Of a DNA stretch of 64,000 bases, positions 16,329-26,102 are shown piece after piece. The DNA lies in contig NZ_SJPS01000009.1 of the NCBI RefSeq assembly GCF_007860015.1, positions 58,629 through 122,628 of the forward strand, written 5' to 3'. The notes below the pieces were generated by a model. It had not been told where the DNA came from. It saw nothing but the letters and a program-made list of their open reading frames with translations, and did no database searches. The translations under genes were made by a program, and so were the position numbers. This stretch comes from Bythopirellula polymerisocia. GTDB lineage: Bacteria; Planctomycetota; Planctomycetia; Pirellulales; Lacipirellulaceae. How positions within the stretch are numbered: the first letter of the stretch is position 1; each line of letters begins with the position of its first letter.

Positions 16329-17342
16329 CTATTGGGAGTCCACGACCAAACCATCCTGACGGTCGCCCATGGCATTAAACACGATTAAGTCGATATCGTA
16401 GGTAATTTGAGTCACATGGCCATCCGCGAAGACAGCGTTTAACCCGCTTGGGTGGGAGGAGCCAAAGTTAAACCCATAGCCCTGTGGCTCTGTAGCAGGC
16501 TGCTCTATATCCGGGCCTGGTTGGTAGCCCGTATAACGAACAATATCCGGGTCCCAGCCATCGGTCCAACCGATGTCATCGTACGGAGCTCCAATCTGGT
16601 ATAAGTTGGTAAAAAGTCGCTTCTCGCCAAGCGCCATCGTATTCGAGAGACCATCGGTGATGTTCCTTGTCTTGCAAGGATCTGACATTCCTGTCCGCAC
16701 GATCACGCCCTGATAGCTGACTGGATATTTATTGTTTTTGAATCTGATTTCTTGTTGAGCAGCACTTAGCACGTCGCCATGTGTGATGCCCTGCCAGAAC
16801 CACGGGTCATAGCTGGGACGGCTGACATCAAGTAGGTTGGCAGGCGTTGAGCTGGCGTAGTCGGTAAGTGCGCATCCCTCTAGACAGGCATCCGGATTCT
16901 CTAAAGTCCCTTCAAAGCTAATTACGATTCCACGCTTTGACGGACAATTGTAAAGTGGCACGGGAGTCCCACGTACGACTCGATCGCGTTGCGCATCTCC
17001 TGAACCATATCCTTTCGATATATTTTGCAACGCAGCATTTTCGACATACGGAAGTATTTGCACCATCCAGCCGTAGCCTTTGCCGAAACTAACCGATGCG
17101 TCGCCTTCATCGTGCCAAGGCTCGGAGCCGCCCGTGGGAAATGCTCCGATCGCACTCTCATGATTCAGTATCGCGAGGCCCATCTGCTTGAGTTGGTTGA
17201 CACATGTCGCACGTCGCGCCGCTTCACGGGCCGCTTGAATGGCCGGCAAGAGTAGAGCAACCAATACTCCAATGATGGCGATCACCACCAGTAGTTCTAC
17301 GAGCGTAAAAGCCATTTTACGATTGGGATTTGGTTTCATCAT
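16329..17342 (-). CDS. DUF1559 pseudopilin-like protein (copy 3)
   Basis: A 337-residue protein from the ATG at 17342 (MMKPNPNRKMAFTLVELL). It carries the prepilin helix, the AAREAARRATCVNQLKQMG block and the C-terminal HPSGLNAVFADGHVTQI. An upstream in-frame start at 17411 would place 23 residues before the basic n-region and is less likely. It follows the PEP-CTERM gene with about 180 bases between and may be co-transcribed with it from the operator-bearing promoter near 19.1 kb. Confidence 0.92.
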   Translation of the reverse strand: MMKPNPNRKMAFTLVELLVVIAIIGVLVALLLPAIQAAREAARRATCVNQLKQMGLAILNHESAIGAFPTGGSEPWHDEGDASVSFGKGYGWMVQILPYVENAALQNISKGYGSGDAQRDRVVRGTPVPLYNCPSKRGIVISFEGTLENPDACLEGCALTDYASSTPANLLDVSRPSYDPWFWQGITHGDVLSAAQQEIRFKNNKYPVSYQGVIVRTGMSDPCKTRNITDGLSNTMALGEKRLFTNLYQIGAPYDDIGWTDGWDPDIVRYTGYQPGPDIEQPATEPQGYGFNFGSSHPSGLNAVFADGHVTQITYDIDLIVFNAMGDRQDGLVVDSQ

Positions 17343-17526
17343 TCGACTCCGGCGAAATGAAGGATAAATAAACAGGCCATGTGTAATACAACAACAGTAC
17401 GACGGACCCAAATAAAGCAGCCCTCGTCAAATCAAGTCGCCGCTGAATCCATCCAAGTATTCCTTGCCGGCACCACGGTCGAGTGATGAAAAAGGCTCTG
17501 GGACAGATTCACGACTTTCATTCGAA

Positions 17527-18618
17527 TCACCTGCAAGATCTGCTTCTCAACCCACTCAAGGCTAAGGCACTTGTCAGCATCAATGTCAAAACACTCGGCT
17601 CTGGAACGACTGCAATGATTGGGACAGCCGCGGTAACAACAGTCTTCATACTCGTCTGCCCATAGTTGGCCTGCCAATCGGCCAAAACACCCACATTCGG
17701 ATCCCGCTGCCACACCAGAAAATCATGTCCATCCACGTCGCCATCGACGTCGAAATCACCGAGACCTCCTGGTGCTGGGACGACGTTGATGTCCACAGCC
17801 CCGGGAACGCCATTGCCGTACAATTTGCTGGCATCTCGATAGCCTTCCAGCACTCCTACGAAATCACCAGGTAGAGTGAGTTGACCCGATCCAGAAATGT
17901 CGATGTACGAGCCAGGCTGAATTGAACTCTGAGTTCCACCCGCATGAATGTTGTTCAGGGCCATTATTCCACCGTCGAGGATGTTTACTAAGGCAGTGCC
18001 GCCTTGCGCTCCCGAATCAAGGGCATTAATAGTGCCAAGACCGAGAATGCCTCCTGTTTGGTTGAGAGTTCCGCTAATATTAACTTCAGCAGTTCCTTTC
18101 ACTCCCCACCATAGATGGTTCGCGACGTTCACCACTCCACCACTGTTGATATTAAGGTAACCGAGTGTGTCACCCGGACCGTCATTGGGGCCCCCCTTGC
18201 CAACCCATAGAATCCTGCCAACGTTCACCGTAGCGCCATCATTGACATCCATATAACCTTCGGTGAAGTTATTATTTCCGACAACCACATCTTGGATTGC
18301 TGAAAGGACTCCGCCACCATTGACTTCCATGGTCCCAGCCTCATCAACGCCTATGAGAAGTCTTTCGAAAGCTGGAGCCGCATAGTCCAAGGTAACTGTA
18401 CTGCCCGCCCAGTTTACTCGGGCTTCATCACCTGCGACCGGGACACTTGATCCAGGCTGATCAGGATTGACCCCCCAGCCAGGAGTTGTTCCGTCACTGA
18501 CATTTTCCCATGCACCTCCTGTCCTATATCGAAGAGTCTCGGCCCTCGATTGATCAGCCATCGTAAGGACCGCCATAACAAGAACTGCTAATACGCACAC
18601 CTTATTTGTTCTTTTCAT
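17527..18618 (-). CDS. PEP-CTERM beta-repeat protein with dockerin-like segment (paralogue A)
   Basis: A 363-residue exported protein starting at the ATG at 18618 with a GGGAGATG ribosome site. It has a signal peptide (KVCVLAVLVMAVLTMADQSRA) and then parallel beta-type repeats rich in Gly/Asn (VNVGRILWVGKGG, LNINSGGVVNVANHLWWG). A dockerin-like calcium segment (FDVDGDVDGHDFLVWQRD) and a C-terminal PEP sorting signal (VPEPSVLTLMLTSALALSG) complete it. It is clearly paralogous to the gene at 27434: both share the LWWG-V-GTA-VNISGTL-Q--GGILGLGT block and LTLPGDFVG. The probable role is a surface or matrix protein. It is likely driven by the operator-bearing promoter at 19094-19121 through a 480-base leader. 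Confidence 0.85.
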   Translation of the reverse strand: MKRTNKVCVLAVLVMAVLTMADQSRAETLRYRTGGAWENVSDGTTPGWGVNPDQPGSSVPVAGDEARVNWAGSTVTLDYAAPAFERLLIGVDEAGTMEVNGGGVLSAIQDVVVGNNNFTEGYMDVNDGATVNVGRILWVGKGGPNDGPGDTLGYLNINSGGVVNVANHLWWGVKGTAEVNISGTLNQTGGILGLGTINALDSGAQGGTALVNILDGGIMALNNIHAGGTQSSIQPGSYIDISGSGQLTLPGDFVGVLEGYRDASKLYGNGVPGAVDINVVPAPGGLGDFDVDGDVDGHDFLVWQRDPNVGVLADWQANYGQTSMKTVVTAAVPIIAVVPEPSVLTLMLTSALALSGLRSRSCR

Positions 18619-19093
18619 CAAAGCATCTCCCTCAAAAAAAGTAATTCGTCTTATTTCGCACAACTTCTGCCAGCTGCGTTGCAACTACCGTCGTACAACC
18701 CAATCAAACGTCTGAGTCAATGTTTCACCAAGTGCCGATATGATTGGGAGCTTCGCCTGAAAGCGAAAAACACGGCCATACATTGGCTTGGCACCTCCTC
18801 TACTTCTCGAAAAGCCATGGCAAGCAAGGTAGGCCAAAGTCGGCCGGCGTTGCTTTGCCACGTTTCGCGTTCGCTAATCTGCCCCGATAGCCAATCACGA
18901 TTTTGTAAACTCTGTCTAAGCTCGTTCGACTCCACACAGCTAAGCTGCGTCAAAAATTGAAATCTTCTTAGAATCTTTTGCCTGATCCGACACTTCCGCG
19001 AATGCGATGGCCCAAGTCTCTAGCTCTAGAATTACCTGAAAAGCCCGGTTAATTCAGCGGCTGGATTAAGAGCCACTCCCGCCTTCAATCCCG
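18619..19093. other. Long untranslated leader of PEP-CTERM paralogue A
   Basis: No gene is supported. The stretch lies between the predicted promoter near 19.1 kb and the start codon at 18618, so it would be transcribed as a leader of about 470 bases. No riboswitch or terminator was recognised by eye. Confidence 0.35.
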
Positions 19094-19121
19094 ACTATAC
19101 CAAATCTGGTCTATGTGTCAA
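19094..19121 (-). promoter_or_regulatory. Operator-containing promoter, site a
   Basis: On the minus strand, TTGACA (19116-19121) and TATAGT (19094-19099) are separated by 16 bases. The spacer and the edge of the -10 contain the palindrome-like core ACCAAATCTGGT (19099-19110, + strand), one of seven such sites. It lies upstream of PEP-CTERM paralogue A and the following DUF1559/lipoprotein genes. Confidence 0.65.
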
Positions 19122-19271
19122 CCATTTCCCCATAGAAATCCCCAAATTTTCTGATTTGAGTCCACTCAATACCAAAAGCCGGTAGACGGCAAAGTCCTCC
19201 TACCCACGCACGCCCCTATAAATTCGCATTATATCACGGTGAAACCCCACATTTCTCGACACATAGAGGGA

Positions 19272-21377
19272 TCACTTGCTCCGACGAAGGTCAGATCCAC
19301 TCAGGAAGAGAGCACTCGCAAGCATTAGAACCAAGGTCGTGGGCTCGGGAATGCTTTTCAGTGCAGATTGGGCTCCAGTGAAGCCATAGTTGTTTTGCCA
19401 GTCAGCTAAACTCCCCACACTAGGGTTTCGTTGCCATACCAGGAAATCAGCCCCATCGACATCGCCATCTCCATCGAAATCTCCACCGAGCACGACCTGA
19501 ACTAATGTATCTGAACCGTCAAAACTTACTTGGATCGAGCCAGTTGCACTGTTGGTGTAGAGCAGTCCGTTTGCGATCAAGTTGTTCATTTTTGCGGTGG
19601 AGTCCGAGCCGACGATAACAATCAAGCCTTCGTCTCCGATCTGAACGCCCATCGTGTTATTGTTCGCTGGGGCGAGATAGGTGGCTAGATCACCATTGGG
19701 AGCAAATTTTATATCGGACGTCCGGAGGGTACCCGTTGTGATATCCAGCAAGACATCCACATCCATTGAAGTTGTGGCAGGAACGAGCCCGTACCGATCA
19801 CCCAGAATAACATCCCCCATGTTGTCGACCATGCCAGCAATAGTCACTGTGATATCTTCATCATTCATGAATTGTTGGCCGCTTTGTTTGCCGTCATGTT
19901 GACCGAGTAAAAAATTACCTCCGATCGAAATTGAGGAGCCAGTCTGGACTTCGAAAATGATATCGCCACTATTGAATGACACGAATAGGTTCGATGCGAG
20001 AGTTACATCCGCACCAGCCTCAAAAGTAAATGTCTGACCTGCCTCGTCGACTCCAAATAAAAAATCGTTGGCGACAATCGTCGAGTTGATTGTCATATCC
20101 GTGCCGGAACGATCAACTCGTGCCCTGTCACCAGGACCAGGGACGCGAGGTGGGTCTGGAGCAACGTTGTCAGCATTCCAGTTAGCCAAGTCCGTATAGT
20201 TGCCGACAAACATGCCATTAGCGGTGCCACGGCCCCACCTAATTTCAGCCGGGGTTATCGGCTGCGTGGTTTGTGTCGCGTTACGAAGAATGTCGAGGTA
20301 AAGATTGCCATAACCCTCGTAATATCTGCCGACTGTAAGGTCCATTCCCCCCGGCGAATCGTCAGTATTTGTAGACGGGCCAATCACGCTAGCTTCAATC
20401 TGCGTGTCCTCGTGCCATTCATTGAACGAATTCACTAGGATCAAGTCGTTGATATCCACGTCCGTATGCGGCAATACTGCATCTTGGAGCATGGCTTCCA
20501 TAGCAGTGCCAAAGGGTTCACCCGGAAAATACCGAGCAGCAGGGAGATGCCCTGGGCGAACGGCCTTGTCGTTGTAACCTGGTGCCAAGCCAGGAACGAA
20601 GTCGACTCCGGCATTGTTCGCAACATTCTGGGCGTTGGAATAAATATTTGCTAATTGGTCAATTTTTGTTTGATTCACCACTCCATTTCCGAAAACTTGT
20701 CCGTAAACGTCGAAAGAGGTGATCGCGTCCATATTCGAAGCACCCGCCGCTACTGAATTAAAGAGATGATCGCCAATGATATACGGATCGTAGCCGTACT
20801 GATTCTGCATCGTAGTGCGCATATTGCTTAGCGCGGCAGCACCTGCGGCGTCATCGAAGAACACACGGCTTAGATACATGACGACAACTGGACGACCATC
20901 GATTCGCATATAATTAGGATCACTGAAGATATTTGTTGCGAGATACTGAAAATCGGGAGTCAAATTGGAATAGTTCGGATTGTTATGATCCCCAAGTCGT
21001 CCACCCGTCTCGTAGTGAATCGTGTAGCTGAGTTCCGAAGCGCGGGGATGGGGAAGGATATTGTTGCGGATGGTTTGATTCTCGTACGAATTCGGCCCCC
21101 ACCAACTCATCGACCACATTGAGATGTTGCCCAGGTGGCTTTGGTCGATGTGCGCTGAAATTACGTTCGCGTCTCGGCTACTATACTGAGGCCCAACTGC
21201 GGGCAGCTGGGTGTTGGGCGTTGTATGGGCACGCAGTGTCTGGTCAAAAGTATGTCCACCTTGACCGGCCCCCCACCAAGGGTAGTAATAGACTCCGACC
21301 GTGGGATCCGCCTTACAAACCCCAACTAGTCCGACTAACAACGTGAGGGCCAACGTCCCCTGTAAGAAGCGAATCAT
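19272..21377 (-). CDS. Secreted GH99-like glycoside hydrolase with dockerin-like and PEP-CTERM tail
   Basis: A 701-residue protein. A signal peptide (IRFLQGTLALTLLVGLVGVC) precedes a GH99/WbsX-like TIM barrel (about 25-370): VGVYYYPWWGAGQGG at the first strand, SMSWWGPNSYENQ, and LVNSFNEWHEDTQIEAS near the end. The family acts on alpha-mannosides (endo-alpha-mannosidase/mannanase) or related glycans. A Gly/Asn-rich beta region follows, then a dockerin-like segment (DFDGDGDVDGADFLVWQR) and a PEP-CTERM (IPEPTTLVLMLASALFL). The ATG at 21377 lies about 66 bases from the predicted start of transcription at operator site b. Confidence 0.85.
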   Translation of the reverse strand: MIRFLQGTLALTLLVGLVGVCKADPTVGVYYYPWWGAGQGGHTFDQTLRAHTTPNTQLPAVGPQYSSRDANVISAHIDQSHLGNISMWSMSWWGPNSYENQTIRNNILPHPRASELSYTIHYETGGRLGDHNNPNYSNLTPDFQYLATNIFSDPNYMRIDGRPVVVMYLSRVFFDDAAGAAALSNMRTTMQNQYGYDPYIIGDHLFNSVAAGASNMDAITSFDVYGQVFGNGVVNQTKIDQLANIYSNAQNVANNAGVDFVPGLAPGYNDKAVRPGHLPAARYFPGEPFGTAMEAMLQDAVLPHTDVDINDLILVNSFNEWHEDTQIEASVIGPSTNTDDSPGGMDLTVGRYYEGYGNLYLDILRNATQTTQPITPAEIRWGRGTANGMFVGNYTDLANWNADNVAPDPPRVPGPGDRARVDRSGTDMTINSTIVANDFLFGVDEAGQTFTFEAGADVTLASNLFVSFNSGDIIFEVQTGSSISIGGNFLLGQHDGKQSGQQFMNDEDITVTIAGMVDNMGDVILGDRYGLVPATTSMDVDVLLDITTGTLRTSDIKFAPNGDLATYLAPANNNTMGVQIGDEGLIVIVGSDSTAKMNNLIANGLLYTNSATGSIQVSFDGSDTLVQVVLGGDFDGDGDVDGADFLVWQRNPSVGSLADWQNNYGFTGAQSALKSIPEPTTLVLMLASALFLSGSDLRRSK

Positions 21378-21449
21378 AAAATCATCATTTCTCGAATTTT
21401 CTCTGGTCACAGAAACCGCTTGATAAGTAAGTAGACAGCCGATACCCTG

Positions 21450-21477
21450 ACTATACCAATATTGGTCTATCTGTCAA
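21450..21477 (-). promoter_or_regulatory. Operator-containing promoter, site b
   Basis: The clearest of the seven sites. On the minus strand TTGACA (21472-21477), 16 bases, then TATAGT (21450-21455). The perfect palindrome ACCAATATTGGT (21455-21466) fills the spacer. It lies 73 bases upstream of the GH99-like gene and about 220 bases from the divergent sulfatase-GH99 fusion, so it may influence both. Confidence 0.75.
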
Positions 21478-21685
21478 GATTTGGCTTGAATTTCCCCTAC
21501 AGCGCCAACTTGGCACAGGCATTCGTCGGGCTGTCGCCCAGATTCGGGAGAGAAAGCGTGTCCTTTCCGATGGTTTGATTATACACGTCACCTTCTGGCA
21601 AGACCTGCGAGCGGGCTGACGAATGGCGAGAATTCGGTCATAGCCAAGAACGGATACTTCCAGGAAAAAAATGGGATAGAACCTC

Positions 21686-24310
21686 ATGTCGCAAATTTTC
21701 TCGAGACTCTTGTGCACAAGCTTGATACTTCTCTGCAGCGTCCGTTGTTCTGCAGATAATCCGAATATCGTAGTGATCCTGGTCGACGATATGGGCTACG
21801 GTGATCCCGGTTGCTTCAACCCCGAGTCGAAGATTCTGACGCCGCACATTGATTCGATTGCTCGTGCTGGTATGCGGTTTACCGATGCGCATGCACCTGG
21901 ACCGCTCTGTCACATGTCGAGATACGGATTGATGACGGGGAGATACCCGTTTCGGACGGATGTGTCGCCCTGGCCCGAGCAGCCATTGATTGAGCCCGGT
22001 CAGTTGACGGTCGCTTCCTTGGCAAAACGTGAAGGCTACGACACGGCTATGGTCGGAAAGTGGCATCTTGGCTTCCAAGAGAACGGTTACGACGAACCTT
22101 TACCCGGCGGACCTACGGATTGCGGATTTGACTCATTCTTCGGTATTCGTGCCTCAACGGACATTCCGCCGTATTTCTACATTCGAGGCAACCGAGCAGT
22201 CTCGCCGCCGACCGACAAGATCGCAGCCCACCACAGTCCGGGTTGGAATTCGAATCAGGGTGAGTTTTGGCGAGCAGGTGGTATTGCGCCCGACCTTCAA
22301 TTGGATGAGGTACTACCTCGGTTCACTGACGAAGCGATCCAGGTGATTCAAGAGCACGCGTCAAACGATGGGAACAAGCCCCTAATGCTCTACCTTGCGT
22401 ATCCGGCTCCTCATACTCCCTGGCTTTCCTCCGAAGAGTATGTCGGAAAGAGTACCGCTGGGGCTTACGGTGATTTTGTGATGATGGTCGATGCCCAGAT
22501 TGGCAGAGTCCTCACAGCGCTTGACGAAGCCGACATCACTGACGACACGCTGCTGGTTTTCACCTCCGACAATGGTCCCTGTTGGTACGACGTGGATACC
22601 GAGCGATTGGGGCACGATGCGACAGGGCAATTTCGTGGAATGAAATCGGATGCTTGGGAGGGGGGACATCGCATGCCACTGATTGTCCGCTGGCCAGGGC
22701 GAGTCAAGAGCGACACTATCAGCGATCAGCTTGTTTGCTTCACCGATTTTCTGGCAACCTTTGCCTCCGTGATGGGGGTCCAACTACCAGAGGGTGCCGG
22801 TCCCGACAGTTTCGATTTCCTGACTGCACTGACCGGTCAATCTGCAGACGATACTTCCGTTCGCAATCAGTTCGTAATGCGAGCCGGTAGCCAGCCTTCG
22901 ATGATGACGATTCGCAGCGGGGATTGGAAGTTGATCACGCAACTTGGTTCGGGGGGATTCTCAAAACCAAAACTTATCGAAGCTGTGGCAGGTGGTCCGT
23001 CAGGCCAACTCTACAATCTGGCCGATGATCCTGGTGAGACAACAAATCTGTATTTGCAGCATCCAGACATCGTTGCGCGGTTAACCGCTGAAATGAAAAC
23101 GATTGTCGATGACGAACACAGCAGTGTCGCGAGTCAAGAAGCCGACCGAAGCACGCTGACGGGCAAAGTCATGTGCGGCTATCAGGGGTGGTTCAATTGC
23201 GAAGGGGATGGTGCTCAACTTGGTTGGAAGCACTGGGCGCGAAATCGTAAACAACTCTTTGCACCCGGGAACGTGACCGTCGATCTGTGGCCCGACTTGT
23301 CCGAGTTTGATCCGGACGAACTGTACGACACCGGTTTTACGAACACCGACGGCAGCATAGCCAAGGTTTTCAGCAGCAACAATCGGAAAACCGTACTGAG
23401 GCATTTTCGGTGGATGCAGGACTATGGAATTGATGGCGTCTTTCTTCAGCGATTCGCTAATGGATTGAAAGACAAGGTGGTGCTACATAACTACGACACC
23501 GTGCTTGGCCATGTCCGCCAAGGAGCCGGACAAGCAGGTCGCTCGTTTGCGATAATGTACGATCTCTCCGGATTGAAAGCAGGTGAGTTGAAAAACGTTC
23601 GTGACGATTGGCGGAGGTTGCGCAGCGATACGCGGCTGGCCGAGGACCCGGCTTACCAACAGCACGATGGGATGCCAGTCGTGGCCATTTGGGGCGTAGG
23701 TTTTGGCAGCAAAACTAAGTCACGCGATTACTCTCTTGCCGAATGTAGAGAACTGATTGAGTGCTTTAAGGAAGACGGCTGCACGGTGATCCTGGGCGTT
23801 CCCACAGGCTGGCGGAAACTGGAACGAGACGCGATTCCGGATCCGCAACTGCTTGAGGTTCTCGAATTGGCTGACGTGCTTAGTCCCTGGACGGTGGGTA
23901 GGTACCGGAACGAAGCAGAAGTCGCCAAGCACATGCAAAAGTACTGGCGCCCTGACCAACGGTGGTGCGACCAGCACGAGTTGTCTTACATGCCGGTCGT
24001 CTTTCCTGGCTTTAGTTGGCACAACCTCCATGGCGGCGATCTCGATTCTATTCCAAGGCAAAAGGGTAAATTCCTATGGTCGCAGGCCATTGGTGCCAAG
24101 CAAGCGGGTTGTGAGATGCTGTATGTCGCTATGTTCGACGAAGTTGACGAAGGAACAGCGATCTTTAAATGCACTAACCAGCCACCAACAGGCAACGGTG
24201 GGAAATTCCTTACCTATGAAGGTTTGCCAAGTGATTTTTATCTGCGACTCGTCGGCAAGGCAGGGGAAATGCTCCGCGGTGAAATACCTAGAACGAAAGC
24301 TGTTCCGTAA
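21686..24310 (+). CDS. Secreted sulfatase fused to a GH71/99-like domain
   Basis: An 874-residue two-domain protein. A signal peptide is followed by an S1-type sulfatase domain (about 24-480). Its metal site is VVILVDDMGYGDPG, and the formylglycine site reads LCHMSRYGLMTGR (C75), followed by VGKWHLG and FTSDNGP. From about 489 a complete GH71/99-like domain begins: LTGKVMCGYQGWFNC, HFRWMQDYGIDGVFLQRF, MPVVFPGFSWHNL and MFDEVDEGTAIFK. The enzyme is expected to remove sulfate and cleave glycosidic bonds of the same glycan. The residue two after the formylglycine cysteine is Met, where Pro or Ala is usual. It is divergent from the GH99-like gene and followed 55 bases later by another sulfatase. 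Confidence 0.9.
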   Translation: MSQIFSRLLCTSLILLCSVRCSADNPNIVVILVDDMGYGDPGCFNPESKILTPHIDSIARAGMRFTDAHAPGPLCHMSRYGLMTGRYPFRTDVSPWPEQPLIEPGQLTVASLAKREGYDTAMVGKWHLGFQENGYDEPLPGGPTDCGFDSFFGIRASTDIPPYFYIRGNRAVSPPTDKIAAHHSPGWNSNQGEFWRAGGIAPDLQLDEVLPRFTDEAIQVIQEHASNDGNKPLMLYLAYPAPHTPWLSSEEYVGKSTAGAYGDFVMMVDAQIGRVLTALDEADITDDTLLVFTSDNGPCWYDVDTERLGHDATGQFRGMKSDAWEGGHRMPLIVRWPGRVKSDTISDQLVCFTDFLATFASVMGVQLPEGAGPDSFDFLTALTGQSADDTSVRNQFVMRAGSQPSMMTIRSGDWKLITQLGSGGFSKPKLIEAVAGGPSGQLYNLADDPGETTNLYLQHPDIVARLTAEMKTIVDDEHSSVASQEADRSTLTGKVMCGYQGWFNCEGDGAQLGWKHWARNRKQLFAPGNVTVDLWPDLSEFDPDELYDTGFTNTDGSIAKVFSSNNRKTVLRHFRWMQDYGIDGVFLQRFANGLKDKVVLHNYDTVLGHVRQGAGQAGRSFAIMYDLSGLKAGELKNVRDDWRRLRSDTRLAEDPAYQQHDGMPVVAIWGVGFGSKTKSRDYSLAECRELIECFKEDGCTVILGVPTGWRKLERDAIPDPQLLEVLELADVLSPWTVGRYRNEAEVAKHMQKYWRPDQRWCDQHELSYMPVVFPGFSWHNLHGGDLDSIPRQKGKFLWSQAIGAKQAGCEMLYVAMFDEVDEGTAIFKCTNQPPTGNGGKFLTYEGLPSDFYLRLVGKAGEMLRGEIPRTKAVP

Positions 24311-24365
24311 CTCCCACTCTGATTACTCTTTCAGAACTGCGCACTTATCGAAAGTCAAGGCACAC

Positions 24366-25874
24366 ATGCAGAAGCTTCTCCAAACTCTGATTGGTACCCA
24401 AATTTTGTTTGCTGTTTCCGTGTCGGCATCTGCCGAACATTCGAAACCGAACGTACTTTTTTTCGCGGTGGACGATATGAACGACTGGGTCGGGGCGTTA
24501 GGCCACGAACAAGCTATTACGCCGAACATGGATCGTCTGGCGAGATCGGGCGTCAACTTCGTTAATGCCCACACGGCTGGGGTCTTCTGCGCGCCATCGC
24601 GGTCTGCCATTTTCACGGGACGACATGCCAGCACTACAGGGTGCTACACAACTCAAGTCTACTTCCACGATCATCCGGAGATCATCCCGCTCCAGAAGGT
24701 CCTGCAAGAAGGCGGCTACGCCACTTTTGGTGCAGGAAAGCTGTTTCACCATCCGGCTGGATTTGTCGATCGGCGAGGTTGGGATGAGTTCTTTCTGCGC
24801 AAGGAGGAGCAGAAGAAGAGAGGCTGGCCCCTCGATAGCTGGACTGTGGATGACCCCGCATTACCAATTCCCTACCCTAACAGCATTTTCAATCACGACC
24901 GAAAGCCAGCAAATGAATTCTTCTTGGAGTGGGGCAGAGTACTCAATGAGAACGAGGAGAAGATGGCCGATACCATCCGCACCGAGTGGGCTTGTGATCT
25001 ATTGAGGAAGAAACATAACAGGCCGGTCTTCGTGGCGGTCGGACTCTACGCTCCCCATTTCCCCAACTATGCGCCAGAAAAGTATTTTGATCTCTATGAT
25101 CCCGACAAAATCGAATTGCCTCCTTGTCGGGCCGACGATCTGGAGGACTTACCGCCAAAGATACGCAAGGCGAAAGAGGCACGCGCCGCGCATCACAAAC
25201 GCTTGGAAAGGCTGGGCGCGGTTGATGATGCAATACTTGGTTATCTTGCATGCATCTCCTATGCCGATGCAATGCTGGGGCGGTTGCTCGATGCGATCGA
25301 GTCGGGGCCAAATGCTGACAACACGATCGTAGTGCTATGGAGCGACCACGGCTATCACCACGGCGAGAAATTTGACTGGGGAAAGCACACACTCTGGGAG
25401 CGCACTTCAAATGTGCCGTTCATCTGGTCGGGTCCTGGCATTACTCGAGGGGTCGAGGTGAATGCGACAGTCAGTCTGATGGATATGTTTCCTACACTGA
25501 TCCAGTTGTGTGCCGTGCCGGATGGGATGTCTCGCGACGGCGTCTCACTGGCGCCGGTGTTGAAGGATCCGGCGTTGGCGAAGGACCGCGACATTCTGCT
25601 GCCGGGGATGAAACCGGGAGAATATGCCATGATGAATCAAGATTGGCGCTACATCCACTATGCGGATGATACCGAAGAGCTCTATCACGTAAAGCAGGAC
25701 CCGAACGAATGGGACAACTTGGCGTTGCATCCAGAATACAAGGACATCAAGAGAGAGCTGGAAGCGGCCGCTCCGCAGGCATTTGCATCACCCGGTCCGA
25801 ACAGAGGTGAAATCAAGCTCGTGATCAAGGGAGAAGACTTTGATTGGGCCCCCAAGAAGCGAGCCGCTCCATAA
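24366..25874 (+). CDS. Secreted sulfatase, iduronate-2-sulfatase-like
   Basis: A 502-residue S1 sulfatase starting at the ATG at 24366, where the signal peptide KLLQTLIGTQILFAVSVSASA begins; the longer open frame from 23853 runs over the preceding gene and is not used. Motifs: PNVLFFAVDDMNDW (metal ligands), FCAPSRSAIFTGR (canonical CxPSR for formylglycine), FGAGKLFHH and WSDHGYHHGEKFDWGKH, the last two being typical of iduronate-sulfatase-like members. It is predicted to desulfate a glycan in the periplasm or outside. It forms a two-gene + strand unit with the sulfatase-GH99 fusion. Confidence 0.93.
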   Translation: MQKLLQTLIGTQILFAVSVSASAEHSKPNVLFFAVDDMNDWVGALGHEQAITPNMDRLARSGVNFVNAHTAGVFCAPSRSAIFTGRHASTTGCYTTQVYFHDHPEIIPLQKVLQEGGYATFGAGKLFHHPAGFVDRRGWDEFFLRKEEQKKRGWPLDSWTVDDPALPIPYPNSIFNHDRKPANEFFLEWGRVLNENEEKMADTIRTEWACDLLRKKHNRPVFVAVGLYAPHFPNYAPEKYFDLYDPDKIELPPCRADDLEDLPPKIRKAKEARAAHHKRLERLGAVDDAILGYLACISYADAMLGRLLDAIESGPNADNTIVVLWSDHGYHHGEKFDWGKHTLWERTSNVPFIWSGPGITRGVEVNATVSLMDMFPTLIQLCAVPDGMSRDGVSLAPVLKDPALAKDRDILLPGMKPGEYAMMNQDWRYIHYADDTEELYHVKQDPNEWDNLALHPEYKDIKRELEAAAPQAFASPGPNRGEIKLVIKGEDFDWAPKKRAAP

Positions 25875-26102
25875 GTATTGCCAGACTCACTGCTACTGTC
25901 GGAGCAGAATGATTTCAAGGTTGTTGGGACAGATTTCTAGACGCGATCGGCAGTCGGCGAGAGAGACTCGGCTCGATAATCCCGTGTTAGGATTGCGTTT
26001 GTCTCGGGAGAGTCTAGGAAGGTTTCTTGAGGGCATCACGACGGGTGATGGAGGAAAACACATGCGATCCTTATGCCGAAGTTTGTAATTAGGTAGCGCC
26101 AG

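Noticed and set aside
21504..21514. GCCAACTTGGC as an eighth operator
   Set aside because: It is an 11-base dyad with a different spacing and lacks the ACC-N6-GGT pattern and the flanking promoter hexamers.
23853..24365. Extended start of the second sulfatase
   Set aside because: The frame runs over the end of the fusion gene; the signal peptide begins at the ATG at 24366.
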